Shown: piece after piece, positions 45,475 through 57,704 of the stretch
Layout of the letters: each line of letters begins with the position of its first letter
Numbering within the stretch: the first letter of the stretch is position 1
Origin: Rhizophagus irregularis
Taxonomy: Eukaryota > Glomeromycota > Glomeromycetes > Glomerales > Glomeraceae
DNA: 64,000 nucleotides
NCBI RefSeq assembly: GCF_026210795.1
Contig: NC_089454.1
Coordinates: 248,001-312,000 of the forward strand
Reading direction: 5' to 3'
Notes under the pieces: generated by a model
The model's database searches: none
Seen by the model: only the letters and a program-made list of their open reading frames with translations
Told to the model about the DNA's origin: nothing
Made by a program: the position numbers and the translations under genes

Positions 45475-46081
45475 TCTTTTTGTAGATTCTAGACAAAATT
45501 GGAGTTGATAAAGGAGAGAGTTAGAGGTAATTCAAAATGGGGGTTGGGTCGTCTTAATATAAGAATACTTAATAATATTCATTTTTTTTTCTTTTTGTAG
45601 AAACACGTTACAGGTCTTTTGATGCACCTAGGTAATTCAAAGTGTGGTTGAGAGGATTATAATTTTAATATAAGAACATTTAATTTTCTTTTGTAGATTT
45701 CAGATCAAAACCTTGGAATTGGAGTGAACATATAGGATATATAAAGGAGAGACGAGGGAAGTAATAATCCAAAGTGGGGGAGAGTATAATTCTGACATAA
45801 GAATATTTAATAATGTTTTTCTCTTTTTTTTTCAGGAACTGACATTATGACACATTCCTGGATCTGGAGGTAATTCAAAGTAGTATAATTTTAAAATAAG
45901 AACGTTTAATAATGTTCTTTCACTTTCTTTTTGTATGTTCAAGATTCCCGGAATCTTAAAATTGAGTGGGTATATAAAGGGAGGGAACTGGAATTTTTTT
46001 TTGGTTTAAGAATGGTATCAACATTCCTTTTTAATAAAATTCAAGACTGAAATCTCAAAATCCCGAAACTCTAGAACTGGG
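45475..46081 (+). other. Outer microexon-like array, left part
   Basis: About five units are seen with acceptors TTTTTGTAG near 45485, 45600, 45697 and TTTTTTCAG near 45836. Exons include AAACACGTTACAGGTC... (about 31 nt) and GAACTGACATTATGAC... (about 34 nt). Introns start GTAATTCAAAGT and contain dyads such as AAGAACGTTTAATAATGTTC. The array breaks at 46082 and resumes at 53431, so the 7.3 kb element was inserted into it. Confidence 0.5.
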
Positions 46082-46109
46082 CACTGGTCGAAAACAAAAA
46101 AATCGGACA

Positions 46110-46900
46110 TATGGAAAATCAGCTAAAAATCAGACCAAAATCGACTGACATTACAAATCGGCACATCTGATTGATGCCAATCAGACAATTTAATAAAAAT
46201 CCAGCAAAAAATCATCATATTTGATTGACGGCTGATTGATGCTAGTTGAAATCAAAAAAAAAATCAGACAAATGGCAAATCAACCTAAAATTTGCCCAAT
46301 ATTCAAATATGCACTTCCAATTTATGGAAAATTGACAATTCAATAAAAATTCAATAAAAATTCAGCAAAAAATCATTATATTTGATTGATGGCTGATTGA
46401 CGTTGGTTGAAATTAAAAAAAAAAATCAGACAAAATGGCAAATCAACTTAAAATTTGCCCAATATTCAAATATGCACTTCCCATTTATGGAAAATTGACA
46501 ATTCAATAAAAATCAATAAAAATTCGATAAAAATCCAGCAAAAAATCATTATATTTGATTGACGGCTGATTGATGCTGGTTGAAATCAAAAAAAAAATCG
46601 GACAAAATGGGCAATTCAACCTAAAATTTACCCAATATTCAAATATGATACTTCAGATTTATGGAAAATTGACAATTCAATAAAAATTCAATAAAAATTC
46701 GGCAAAAAATCATCATATTTGATTTACGGCTGATTGATGCTGGTTGAAATCAAAAAAAAAAAAATTGGATAAATGGCAAATCAGCTTAATATTGTTTGAT
46801 TTATAGTACTTTTATATCAAATTAACACATTAAAATTCAATAAAAATCAGTAAAATTCGGCAAAAAATCCATATTTGATTGATAATTCAGAATATAACAA
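46110..46900. repeat. About 168-bp tandem subterminal repeat, 4-5 units
   Basis: Units carry TTGATTGACGGCTGATTGAT, GGCAAATCAACCTAAAATTT and CACTTCCAATTTATGG, at about 46269, 46435 and 46605, with partial units either side. Confidence 0.75.
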
Positions 46901-47329
46901 ATCAGCTAAATTTTGGTTAAAATTGAGCTAATATGTAATACAATTCAGATCAATTTAAGAATGAATCAACCAAAAATTGACTTAATGATTTGTGGTCGAA
47001 TCTTTTCATTTATTGGAACAGATTTTATAATGAATTCGTATTTCAATCCAAAGTTTTTGGTTGAAATAGCTTAATTTTGACTCATATGATTTTCTGAAGT
47101 TCTTTCTGAATTTCTGATCATGTTTCCAAGAGTAGTTTTTATTACGATCGGGCTATTAAAGTTTAAATAAAGCATATTCAAAGTTTTCGACTTATGCAAT
47201 TATTTTAAAGTTTTTTTTTCATGATCTGCAGTTTGCAGATTTTTATTTGATTTAGATCAGATGATCGGATCGGATAGTCTTTTTTACTTCTACCGGTTTG
47301 GATGAAGTAAAATGGAGAGTTTCGTAGCA

Positions 47330-50300
47330 TTTTGTTATGAAACTTGGATTTTTTTTAAAGAAAATGTTATATTAACGTTTTCTTTTATTTTGGAAGGGTT
47401 TGGGTGGTAGATGGTGAGTTTTGTAACCTTTTAGGTTACAAACTTAATTTTTTATTTAAAGTTTTTTTACTTTATTTTTTGTAGGGACTTTGGTTCCGAA
47501 GTGGACACCAAGTTCCCAAGTAAGTTCCGAAAAAAAAGTACAAAACTTTTATTTAAAAAAACAATTTTAACGCTTTTTATATATATATATTGTAGGGACT
47601 TTGGCTCTGACGTGAATAGTTCCCAAGTAAGTTTCGAAGAAAAAGTTCAAAACTTGTATTAAAAAAAAGTTGGTTTTTTTTTTTTATTTGTAGGGACTTC
47701 AGCTCCGACACGGATACCGAATTTCCAGCATTTCCAGTTCCTTCAGATAAGTTTCGAAAAAAAAAATCAAAACTTATTAAAAAAAAGTTAAAAGTATTTA
47801 TATTTTGTAGGGATTTGAATACCCAAGTAAGTTTCAAAAAAAATTCGAAACTTTTTTTATTTAAAAAAACGTAGTTCAAAACTTTAATAAAAAAAAAAAG
47901 AAACTTTTGTTTTTTTCTTTTTTGTAGGGACTTCGGCTCCAACTTGGTACTGAATTCCAGATACGTTTCGAAAAAATGTTTCGAAACATTATTATAAAAA
48001 CTTCTTGCTATTTTTTATTTTTGTAGGAATCCCCTTCGGACGGGTAAGTTTTGAAGTTTTAATAACTTCGAAATTTTGAACTTTTTGTTTAAGAAACGGT
48101 TTATTAATCGTTTCCTTCCTTTTTTGTAAAGTTCGGCATCTCCTTAGTTAGGTTTTGGGGCGAGTTTGGATATGAAAAAGATAAGTTTCATAATTTTTAT
48201 GAAACTTTTTCTTTAATTTTTTTTTAAAGGAAGCGTTATACTAATGCTTCTTATTTTCTTTTGTAGAGTTCGGGACAGGTTTGAATATGAAAAAGGTGAG
48301 TTTTGGGATGAGTTTGAATACTGTTACAAATTTTTTGAAGGAAACGTTGTACTAACACTTCCTTTTTTATTTTGTAGGTTCCAGGTCAGGTCTATGGTAA
48401 GTTTCGTAATGTCTCGTTACGAAACTTTTTCAATTTTTTTTTTAAAGGAATCGTTATACTAACGTTTTCCTTTTTTATTTTATAAGTTTCGGGATGAATA
48501 GTGAAAAAGGTGAGTCTCGTAACATTTTGTTACGAAACCTTTTTTTAACTTTTTTTGGAAGGAAACAGTTTATTAACGTTTCCTTTTATTTTATAGGATT
48601 CGGACAGGCTTGGAAAGGCGAAATGGTAAGTTCCGTTACGAGACAGTTTTTTTTTATTAAAAAAAAAATTAATATATTTTTTTATTTTATTTTTTTGTAG
48701 GGACTTCGGCTCTGACTTGATACCAGATTTCCATGTAAGTTTCGATTTTGAAACATTAATAAAAAAAAGTTTATTTTAAACGTTTTTTATTTTTTTGTAG
48801 GAAATCGGCTCCAATTCAGATACCAATCCCATTCTACAGGTAACGTTTCGATTTTCAAAACTCGAAACTTAAAAAAAAACGTTATTTTAACATTTTTTTC
48901 TTTTTTTTCTTTTTTTTGTAGGGAATCGGCTCCGATTTGGATACCAAGAATCCCAATAGGTAAAATTTCGAAGTTTCGTTTTTCAAAACTTAATAAAAAA
49001 CGTTTATTTTAACGTTTTTTTATATTTTTTTTTGTAGGAAATCGGTTTTGAGATTTTAATACCGGATTCCCATGTAAGTTTTGAATTAACTTTACGAAAC
49101 TAAAAAAAAATGTTATTTTAACGTTTTTTATATATTTTTTTTATATTTTTTATAGGAAACTGACTCCGATTTGGATACTGAAATCCCGCAGGTAAAGTTT
49201 CGAATTTTCGAAACTTTATTAGACTTAATAAAAAAATGTTTAATTTTAACATTTTTTTATTATTTATTATTATTTTTTTTTTTTGTAGGGAATCAGCTCC
49301 GATTTGGATACCAAGAATCCCAATAGGTAAGTTTTCAAAAATTTGAAACTTAAAAAACTTAAAAAAAAATTAACGATTTTTTTTTTTTTTGTAGGAAAAT
49401 CGGCTCCAAATTGGATACCGAAATCTTGCAGGTAAAGTTTTTAATTTTTCGAAACTTTACACAACTTAATAAAAAAATGTTTAATTTAACGTTTTTTTAT
49501 TATTTTTTTTTATTATTTTTTTTTTGTAGGGAATCAGCTCCGATTTGGCTACCATTCCCACAGGTAAAGTTTTGAAGTTTCTTTTCAAAACTTAATGAAA
49601 AAACATTTATTAACGTTATTTTTATTTTTTCAGAGTATGGTAAATCGAAATCTGAAACTTGAATCGAATTCCAGGTAAGTTTCGAAATAAAATTTTCAAA
49701 ACTTTATTTAAAAAAACTGTTAACTTTTTTCTTTTTTGTAGGCTGACATGGGTGGCAAAATCTCCTCGGTCAGGTTTCAGGATGAGTTCAACGTGGCATT
49801 TCGAAGGTAAAATCGAAAGATTTTATTAATTTACAGTATCTAACAAACGTTACTAATGTTCGTTCTTATTTTTTGTAGGGCCGGAAAGCCGAAAGACAAA
49901 TTTCGGTCTTCCATTCCGAAGGTATAAACCAAAATTTTTTATTTTGTTTACTCTATTTTAACGAACGCTAACTAATGTTCGTTCTTACTTTTGTGTCAGT
50001 GAAACACTTAGGGCGGCATTTCGAAGGTAGAAAAATTTTTTTTTCTTTTTTTATTTACACGAAATGTTGAATAACTTTTGTTTATTTAAATTTTTCTTTT
50101 TTGTAAGTACAGAAATCTGAAAACAGATCCTGAACTCCTTGATTTTTTTTTAGGTTTTCAGCTCTCCAGTTTCTGTCTATCTGGATGGAATTTCGAAGGT
50201 AACTCTTCGAAATTCTATGTTTTTTTTTTCTTTTTTTTATTTGAACGAAACGTTACTAATGTTTCAATTTTCTCTTTTTGTAGGACCAGAACACGAAAGT

Positions 50301-51360
50301 ATGGTCCCGGGCTCTATTTCGAAGGTATACCCTTTGAAAATTATTTGTTAATTTTATTTTATTTAACGAACGTTATACTAATGTTTGTTTTCTTTTATTT
50401 TAGGTCCCGAGTTCCCATTTTGAAGAACTTCAAAGATACACACGTCAAATGACCAAAAACAGGCAAAAAAAATGGCTAGAATTGCATAAACTATTTGCAA
50501 ATTTATATAAACTATTTACAAATAGTATAGGTTAATTCGCAAATAGCCAAAAACAGCCAAGAATAGCCAAGAATAGCCAAGAATAGCCACTGCTTTTCGT
50601 GCCATTTTTTTTGCCAATTTTTAGCATTTCGACCTGTGATAAATATTTCAAAGTTCTTTTTTACTTTTTTTAACGAATGTTATACTAATGTTCATTTTTT
50701 TTATTTTAGGTTTCAGGTATTCAACTCTCTGTTAAATTTATGGACAGAATAGGTGAGCTTCGATGTGTTTTTTTTGTTGGTTTTTTATTGAATTTTGGTA
50801 TTAACATTTTACACTTTTTTTGTAGATTTTCAGTTGAATCTTCTTGGTTTATGAGTAAGCAAACGAGATTCTTCATTATTTTTTGCCGAAACGTTATCAT
50901 TAATTCTTATTTATAGATCTTTTGACTTTAGGTCCAGATGGATTCGGATTTTGGAAATTGTAAGTTTTTTGCACATCGGTATTGAGCTTAGAATTTGAAT
51001 TCAGTAAGTTTCGCAATGAATGAAACTTGTTTTTTTTGGCTTTTTCTTTATTATTAAAAATGCTTTCTAACGTTTCCTTTTATTTTGTAGGAACAGACTC
51101 TGGCCATGGTAATGAAATGTAAGTCCATTGGGGAAGAGCTTTTTCGATATTAACTTAAAGAAACGTACTAACGTTCCTTTTTTCTTTATTTTGTAGGAAT
51201 TGTAGACATTTTTTTGCGGAATTCAGATTTTTAGATAAAAATGGTAAATTTGAAATAATTTATAGTTGAGTTTCGAAATGTTATTAGTTGATGATGATTT
51301 TTTGCCTAATTTTTTATTAATTCTTTTTATTTTTTATTCATTAGGTTAAAAATGGCGAAT
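47330..51360 (+). other. Microexon-like array 2: about 35 acceptor-exon-donor units with hairpin introns
   Basis: Repeats of 95-140 bp each have a T-rich tract ending in TTTTGTAG, a block of 17-55 nt, and a donor GTAAGTTTCG. Related exons are 48922-48959 and 49289-49326 (38 nt, GGAATCGGCTCCGATTTGGA type); neighbours are 34, 36, 37 and 39 nt, so no fixed reading frame. Donors often sit at the base of a hairpin: 48400-48409 pairs with 48417-48426 (AGTTTCGTAA/TTACGAAACT) and 48183-48193 with 48197-48207 (AAGTTTCATAA/TTATGAAACTT). Branch-like TACTAAC sites sit in a second hairpin (GAAGCGTTA-TAC-TAATGCTTC near 48233). Between repeats both arms change together. Splicing and RNA product are inference. 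No long ORF is present. Confidence 0.6.
50441..50637 (+). mobile_element. About 197-bp MITE, copy 1
   Basis: The ends CACGTCAAATGACC and GGTCGAAAT-type complement (ATTTCGACCTGTG) are imperfectly inverted. The interior repeats AATAGCCAAGAATAGCCAAG and a TTTGCAAATAGT-like dyad. The same sequence, inverted, is at 56517-56702. It interrupts array 2. Confidence 0.7.
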
Positions 51361-52039
51361 TTAGAATGACATATGTGCCGATTTTTGGAATTAGTCTAAA
51401 TTAAGATTTTTATAAAAATTTAATATTTTAGTAAGATTAACATTACACAAATCTAAATTAAATATGTGTTACATATTTACGTAACTCAGATTTAATAAAA
51501 AATAAAAAAAATTTTTTTAATCAATATTCAAAAATAACGGTAATAACCACTTCTTTTTCCCCATCACTCCCATCACTTTTCCATCATTTTTCTATTCACT
51601 TTTATTAAATATGACAAAAAAGTTTATAAGCAAATATAGCAGTTATTTTTAAGTGGTAAGTAAAAGAAAAAACTTAATATTTTATATACATAGATAAGAC
51701 ATATTTTTTCATAATTTTTAGCTTTAATTTATTGTTTTTTCTTTGTAAAAAATACATGCAAATAAAAAATAATTATGATGTAAAATAGTTGTAAAATGAA
51801 TAATAAGATATTCTTTTTTTTCAAAATAACTAATTATATATTTGTTTTTTATCTTTTAAAATTATTTTATTAGATTTATTCTACTAAAATCCTTAAATTG
51901 CAAATAAAATCTTTTAAATAAAGTAAAAGAATTTGGGATTCTCTTATGAAAGCATTTTTTGGTAAGAAATAAAATTTTCAGATCGGACTTTATGCAGGTG
52001 ACAAAATCGTGCATTATTATTCCTGGAGATATGCTAACG

Positions 52040-52640
52040 TCATCATTTTACATTCATTTGAAAGCTGAGAATTTGCTCTATCGTAAGAATCAAAGATCAG
52101 GAAAATTGGATCACTGGATGAGGCGTAATTAACGATCAAAGTCAAATCAAATTTAAAAATTAAAAATAAATATATTAGACGTAATTATTCACAATCCAGT
52201 GATTCAATTCATTCGATTTTAGGCTTATTAGATAGACCTCAATTTTCTCTTTCAAATGAATATAATTTCATTCGTGTAGCTTGCATCTACAGGTATTTAA
52301 TAAATTTTTTTATATCAGATTTTATCAAACTTATAAAATTTTATATTAATAATATAATTGATGATTCCTAAACATCTACATATAATAAACGAATTATTTT
52401 AAATTTATTTTAAAGATAAAAGTTGGCATCACCTTAGGGAGCAAAGATCATTCAAATTGAATCACTATATGTGAAGTAATTAATGATCAAATTTAGATAA
52501 AATTCAATAATATACTGAACGTGATTACTGAACAACTAGTGATTCAATTCACTTGATTTTAGATTCATTAGATAGATCTCGATTTTCTCTTTCAAATGAA
52601 TGTAAATTTATTTGTATAGCTTATTTCTACGAAGAATTAT
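52040..52640. repeat. Two tandem foldback units
   Basis: Each unit runs from AAAATTGGATCACTGGATGA-like sequence through ATTAACGATCAAA to AATCCAGTGATTCAATTCAT and ends GATTTTCTCTTTCAAATGAA. The inner ATCACTGGAT and ATCCAGTGAT parts form inverted pairs. Copies at about 52045-52290 and 52430-52625 are diverged. Confidence 0.6.
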
Positions 52641-52964
52641 CAATGATTTTGTCATGAGAGTTATATTTGATCTTTTAAATTTTAATGATATCTTATATTA
52701 AAAAAAAATTAAAAATTATATAATTAATTAGTTTTTTTTGCATTATCTGGTATAAATTTATTATTCTTATATAAATGATAATTTATATTTGCTTTAATAA
52801 AATTATTTTTGTGTAAAAAAATTAGATTCCAAGGATCGGCCCATATGATTTATTATAGGTATTATAGATGTATTTTAGATTAGAAATAATTAAGGAATAT
52901 ATATATATTAAATGTAATATTTAACAATAATAATGTAATTTGAAATGTCTAATAAAAATCGAAT

Positions 52965-53310
52965 AAAATTAAACTAAATTCGGAAAAAATTATTCACATT
53001 CAATCTAAAATTTGCCATAATTCAGACAAAATTCATCAACAATTCAGAAAAAAATTATCTAAAATTTGCCGTAATTCAGACAAAATTCATCAACAATTCA
53101 GATTAAATTCAGAAAAAATTATCTAAAATTTGCCATAATTCAGATAAAATTCATCACAATTGGTTAAACAATTCAGATTAAATTTGGAAAAAAATATCTA
53201 AAATTTGCCATAATTTAGACAAAATTCATCACAATTGGTTAAACAATTCAGATTAAAATTACTAAACAATTCAGAATAAAAAATATATTCAATTCGGACA
53301 TTCTGATCAG
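52965..53310. repeat. Right subterminal tandem repeat of the CACTGG element
   Basis: A unit of about 60-65 bp with AATTCAGACAAAATTCATCA and ATCTAAAATTTGCCATAATT is repeated four to five times. AATTTGCC and AATTCAG motifs match the left subterminal zone. Confidence 0.7.
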
Positions 53311-53430
53311 TGTCGATCAGCCTGCCAATCGGAACTTTTCCTAAATTAATAAATCGGCCATCTTTATCACCAAATTCAGCCTAAAATCGGACATCCGATT
53401 TCTAGCTGATTTGGACTATTTCGACCAGTG

Positions 53431-53590
53431 AGGTGAGTGGGAATAGGAAAGGAGGAAAGGTGCCTTTTTTTTTAATCCAAGAATGTTTATTAACATTCAT
53501 TATTTTTTTTATATAGATCTGAATCAGTTCCAGGAAGTTTCAGTTTTGGCTTCAATATCGGAAATTGAAAACAGTTTTAGGTAGCAACAT
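53431..53590 (+). other. Outer microexon-like array, right part
   Basis: GTGAGTGGGAATAGG (donor-like) at 53433 is followed by AAGAATGTTTATTAACATTC, a dyad with a branch-like site, then TTTATATAG and an exon of about 60 nt ending before GTAGC. The dyad matches the left outer array, supporting one array split by the element. Confidence 0.5.
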
Positions 53591-53997
53591 TAATCATACT
53601 AATAATTTTAAATAAAATAAAAAGGATATAACATCAAAATACCAATGACATTATTACTCATACAATTAAACAAATTACTTTCGCTTTTAATGCATTATTT
53701 TTTTCATTAATTAGTTTTTTTTATTTGTAGATTTTATTTGTTTAAGTTGATTAAATCAGGAAATTTTTGGTGTAAATTAATAATTCATTTTTTTAAAAAT
53801 TTAAAGAATTTCTTATTTTAAAAGAAAGTGTGAAATTTTGATTTGATTTTTGCATTTTTGTTTCTTTATTTACTTTTTTTTTTACAAACACTATTTTTAA
53901 AGGGGGTATAATATTCGTGATTTTTTACATTTCTATTTTATTAATCTACATGATACTTCTATTTTAATTATTTTTAACGTCAGTTATATTTTTTTTT

Positions 53998-54674
53998 TTA
54001 AGAATTTGAAACTAAAATGTGCGCTTGTTTCGTGTAAAAATGAAAATAAACAAATTCTGCAGTACATATATTTCCGTTGGCTTCCTTATCACGCCTATAT
54101 TTCCATTCTACCATCACGTCACCATACTGGCATTTGGTGGGAGACTTTTTTGATTTTATTATAGTAATATTTTTAGCAGTAGCTAATGCCAACGGGTTAA
54201 GCTCACGTGACGAGTTATGGTTATCAGTTAAAACAACATAAGTTTTTTGATTTTGGTCGTAGTTTTTTGTCCTCCAATCTGTCCTTTCAAATATCTTGTT
54301 TAACTTTTTTCCTCCCTCTTTTTCTCGAAACCAACACTTGTAAACACCAGATTTTTTAGAGTAATAGTGTATATGATTTTTAAAAATTGCATGAAATTGA
54401 CTTTCACTGCATGGAACCGAGACTATCTTTTTTCCAGAATTTTTTAAGCCATTTGGCAATCGACGATGGATGAAATAGATTAAATCATTTTTAAAAAGTT
54501 TAGTTATATTTTTTGGCACCACTGGGAGTCCTTTACGAAGAATATTATACTTTCGGATAATAGTATTATGACGAGCTAATCCTGCATTACTTTTAAATAG
54601 TTTTTGGCATACGTTACATTTATATTCGCTTGCGTTTGTAGGTGAAGGTGTATTTGGAGATGAAGGAAAAGCCA
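53998..54674 (-). CDS. Zinc-finger-like protein of unknown role, intact ORF
   Basis: MAFPSSPNTPSPTNASEYKC begins at the second in-frame ATG (about 54674), chosen because the upstream MQICNHGH part is less protein-like and a TTTTTTTACAG acceptor lies just before it. Next is KCNVCQKLFKSNAGLARHNT, a C2H2 finger start (C-x2-C-x12-H) whose second His is not at the standard spacing. The rest (LFKNDLIYFIHRRLPNGLKN, ESQFHAIFKNHIHYYSKKSG, YKCWFREKEGGKKL, YGDVMVEWKYRRDKE, ICTAEFVYFHFYTKQAHIL) is basic and aromatic-rich with no domain I can name. No stop or shift is seen, unusual in this window. It may be a host gene or a young element gene. The upstream region (54760-54860) has CCAAT in both orientations. 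Confidence 0.6.
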
Positions 54675-54679
54675 TTGTT

Positions 54680-56510
54680 CTGTAAAAAAATTGTATAAAA
54701 GAGTTCAAGTTTTTTATGTGACCATGATTGCATATTTGCATGCATTAAATCGTAAATAAAATTCCTGGTAGATCATCACATGATTAAAATAATTTTCATA
54801 GTACAATGAGCCAATCAAGTATAAGTATCGACTCAAAAGTATAAGCGGGTGGACAGCAGACATACATAGTCCTTACTCCTTCACTATGTTCTGGACTAAT
54901 TATTATAGAAAGTTTTGGCCTGGTACAAAATGCAAAATTCTGGAATCCCAGTATCGGGTAACATTATGTTTAATGCCAGCCAATTTTTTGGATTTCGTGT
55001 CAGTCTGGAATTTGACTGTGGGATTTTGTGCAGATTTCAAGATTCCGAAAAAGGTTACGACTAAGCGAAAAAATTGCATTTTATAAATAAAATAATTTAA
55101 AATAAAAAAAAATATTTTTTTTTCTTAATTCCGCCGTAATAACCGAAAAATACAATAAAATAGAATAAGGATAAATAATTAACCGATGGGTAAATAATTA
55201 GCCAATAAAATTATATTTATAGTTTAGTTTAGTGTAACGAGATAGTCATATGATAATAGATCTTCAAATTTTATTAGAAAAAATAGTAAATATGAGAAAT
55301 ATTTTTCTTAAAATGTATAAATACAAATGGATTTCGATAGGAAATTCTGCAGTCAATTTTTGGCTCAAATAAAATAATATTAAAATATTAATTATTAAAA
55401 AGTTATTTAAATATGAATATGCTCATTGTACGCTTGAGAATTAATTAATATTATATTATTAAGTTCGAGAATTTAAAATAATATTTGGTAAGAAAATAAT
55501 GTTTTTGTAATTTTTGTAACTAATTTTTATTTTTAATCAAGCATAGATATTATACGAACTCAACACGTCGGTGGCAACATACGATATTTTATTTTAATAT
55601 CTTATGGGCGGTGTGTCACACCGCAGATCTGCCCATATGATATAACTTTTATTATATTATACTTATAAATTTATATATTATAGTAATGATATTTATATTA
55701 TGATAGAATAATATCTTAGTATAATATATATAATATTATATAATAATTATAATACTAGTTAAATTTATTGTGTAATAATTATAATTTTGATCAAAATTAT
55801 AATAAAAAATTTTCAATTGTAATCAGTATAACAATTTCTTTTAATTTTTTATTAATGGTAAAATTTTTTTTTTTGGCAATTATATAATATTACATAATAG
55901 TGACCAAAATTAAAAATCATTTATTTACTTAATTTTGACTAATTACAGTAAATTAATTTTGGCTAATTTTTGTTATATATAATATATTTTTTTTTATTCT
56001 GCAATGCATTTGCCAATTTATTAAATTAAATTTTTATAAAATAATGAAAATTACAAAAAAAAAATAATCTAATATTATTACTAATAAACTGCTTGTTATA
56101 TTATAAAAAATATTTATATATATTAATATATACTGAGTTAACTAATTGTATTTAGTAAATATTGATATATAAAATATCACATTTTTAGTATATAATATTT
56201 TACTTTCTATAACTTAAAATACTAAAGAACCTATTACATTACAGTATTTTGTAATTTAAAGTTCTGTAAAATAAAAATGTAAAACAATTTATTTACTTTA
56301 TTAAATTTCTTACTACTAATCTTTAAAAATATTCAAATCCATATTATAAAATCTACCAATATAAATTTAAAATAGAAAATAAATTAATAAGTTATTTAAG
56401 TATCTGTAAAACTATTGGTATACAAAATAGCAAGGTAAAAAGTAATTCTATTATATTAAATATATTAAGTTACAAAAAAAAATCTTTTATCAGATATATG
56501 CCAACTATAT
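54680..56510. other. AT-rich intergenic region, no supported gene
   Basis: A 66-codon plus ORF at 54886 (MFWTNYYRKFWPGTKCKILE) has ordinary composition but no recognised feature. At 55603-55641 a nested palindrome, GGGCGGTGTGTCACACCGC then GATCTGCCCATATGA, stands out as a GC-rich hairpin. The rest is A/T with many TATA-type repeats. Confidence 0.4.
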
Positions 56511-56516
56511 ATATTA

Positions 56517-56702
56517 CAGATCGAAATACTAAAAATTGGCAAAAAAGATGGAGTGAAAAGCAGTGGCTATTCTTGGCTATTCTTAGCTATTTTTGGCTAT
56601 TTGTAAATTAACTTATACTATTTGTAAATAGTTTATACAAATTTGTGAATAGTTTATGCAATTCGCACCATTTTTTTTGCCTGTTTTTGGTCATTTGACG
56701 TG
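56517..56702 (-). mobile_element. About 186-bp MITE, copy 2
   Basis: Reverse-complement relative of 50441-50637: AGTGGCTATTCTTGGCTATT, then TTTGTAAATAGTTTATAC and ATTTGACGTGTG at the end. Divergence from copy 1 is modest. Confidence 0.7.
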
Positions 56703-57307
56703 TGATATATAAATCATAATATTAAAAGACTGTTTAATATCCAGTAAATACTATAATTCAACTTATAAGTTCTATTTATAGTAAAAGAAATATATGAAAT
56801 ATAAAATAAAAAAAAAATCTATATAAAAAAAATAAAATGAAAATAGAATTCTAAATCTATATAAGGTTTTAAGAAGTGATTTTTCTTCACTCTTGATATA
56901 TATAAGTTAAAGTATATAAGACCAAGTTATTTGTTTATTTAATATTTAAAAATAAATAAAAGATCTACTTTACAAATTAGAAAAAAGTTAAGCTAATAAA
57001 GATATTATATTAGCCAATAAAATTCAAAAATAATAATCTATTAATATACTAGAACCCCAAACAATATATATATAGGTCAGATGAAAAATTCAAAATTTAC
57101 TAAGGTCAATAAGCAAATATTTTTCATGTCTGCTAAGTAAACTTTTATCTAACTCATAAATTTTTTACACTGCTAAGCAACTTATTTTATAACATATATA
57201 TATTTATATATAATTTTTTTTATAAAAATATGTATATAAAAAAAAACTAAAAAGACAAAAATTTTTAAAATAATGTATGGATTAAGCTATTATAATTTTT
57301 TTGTAAT
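56703..57307. other. AT-rich spacer, no gene seen
   Basis: Only A/T-rich sequence with TATATA runs. Confidence 0.4.
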
Positions 57308-57321
57308 ATTACAACTAAAGC

Positions 57322-57323
57322 GG

Positions 57324-57357
<34 letters not shown>

Positions 57358-57365
57358 AGGTTAGG
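57322..57365 (+). repeat. Interstitial telomeric repeat block
   Basis: About seven units, mostly TTAGGG with one TTTAGGG and one TTAAGG variant, lie between TAAAGC and ATTCCGAATAG of the element's left terminal repeat. Confidence 0.9.
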
Positions 57366-57704
57366 ATTCCGAATAGTTTGTGCTAAACCGGGGAACCGAT
57401 CCGAAACCAGCTCAAAATTCGGTTCGGTTCGATTCGGGTATTAGAACCGAAAAACTGGCAGTTCGGTTCAGTTTAATCTGATTTTTATAAAAATGCGAAA
57501 AATCGAATAGCCGGCCATCTAGTGATTGTATAAATTCGAGCCATATATCATTAGATTCGTCTCGACGAGACGCGTCGAATGGCGGTAAGATCATGTCTCT
57601 AGCATCGATAGATCACACGTTAACCCACGCTAAATGATTTATAAATAATTGGAATTAGCAAGCTATCTATTGGTGCTAGAGATATGATCTTAGTACCATT
57701 CGAC

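Larger units (their letters stand above)
46082..53430. mobile_element. 7.3-kb CACTGG-ended element carrying microexon-like array 2
   Basis: The left end CACTGGTCGAAA is mirrored at the right end TTTCGACCAGTG. Both subterminal zones are rich in AAATCAGCTxAAA, ATCGGACAT and AATTTGCC-AATTCAGA repeats. CACT-starting termini and repeated subterminal motifs resemble CACTA/CMC elements. The flanks (..GG before G-CACTGG, and AGG after) do not give a certain duplication. No transposase is present, so a non-autonomous element is proposed. Confidence 0.55.

Noticed and set aside
57322-57365. Chromosome end
   Set aside because: Telomeric units are few, degenerate and lie inside an element with matching target duplications on both sides.
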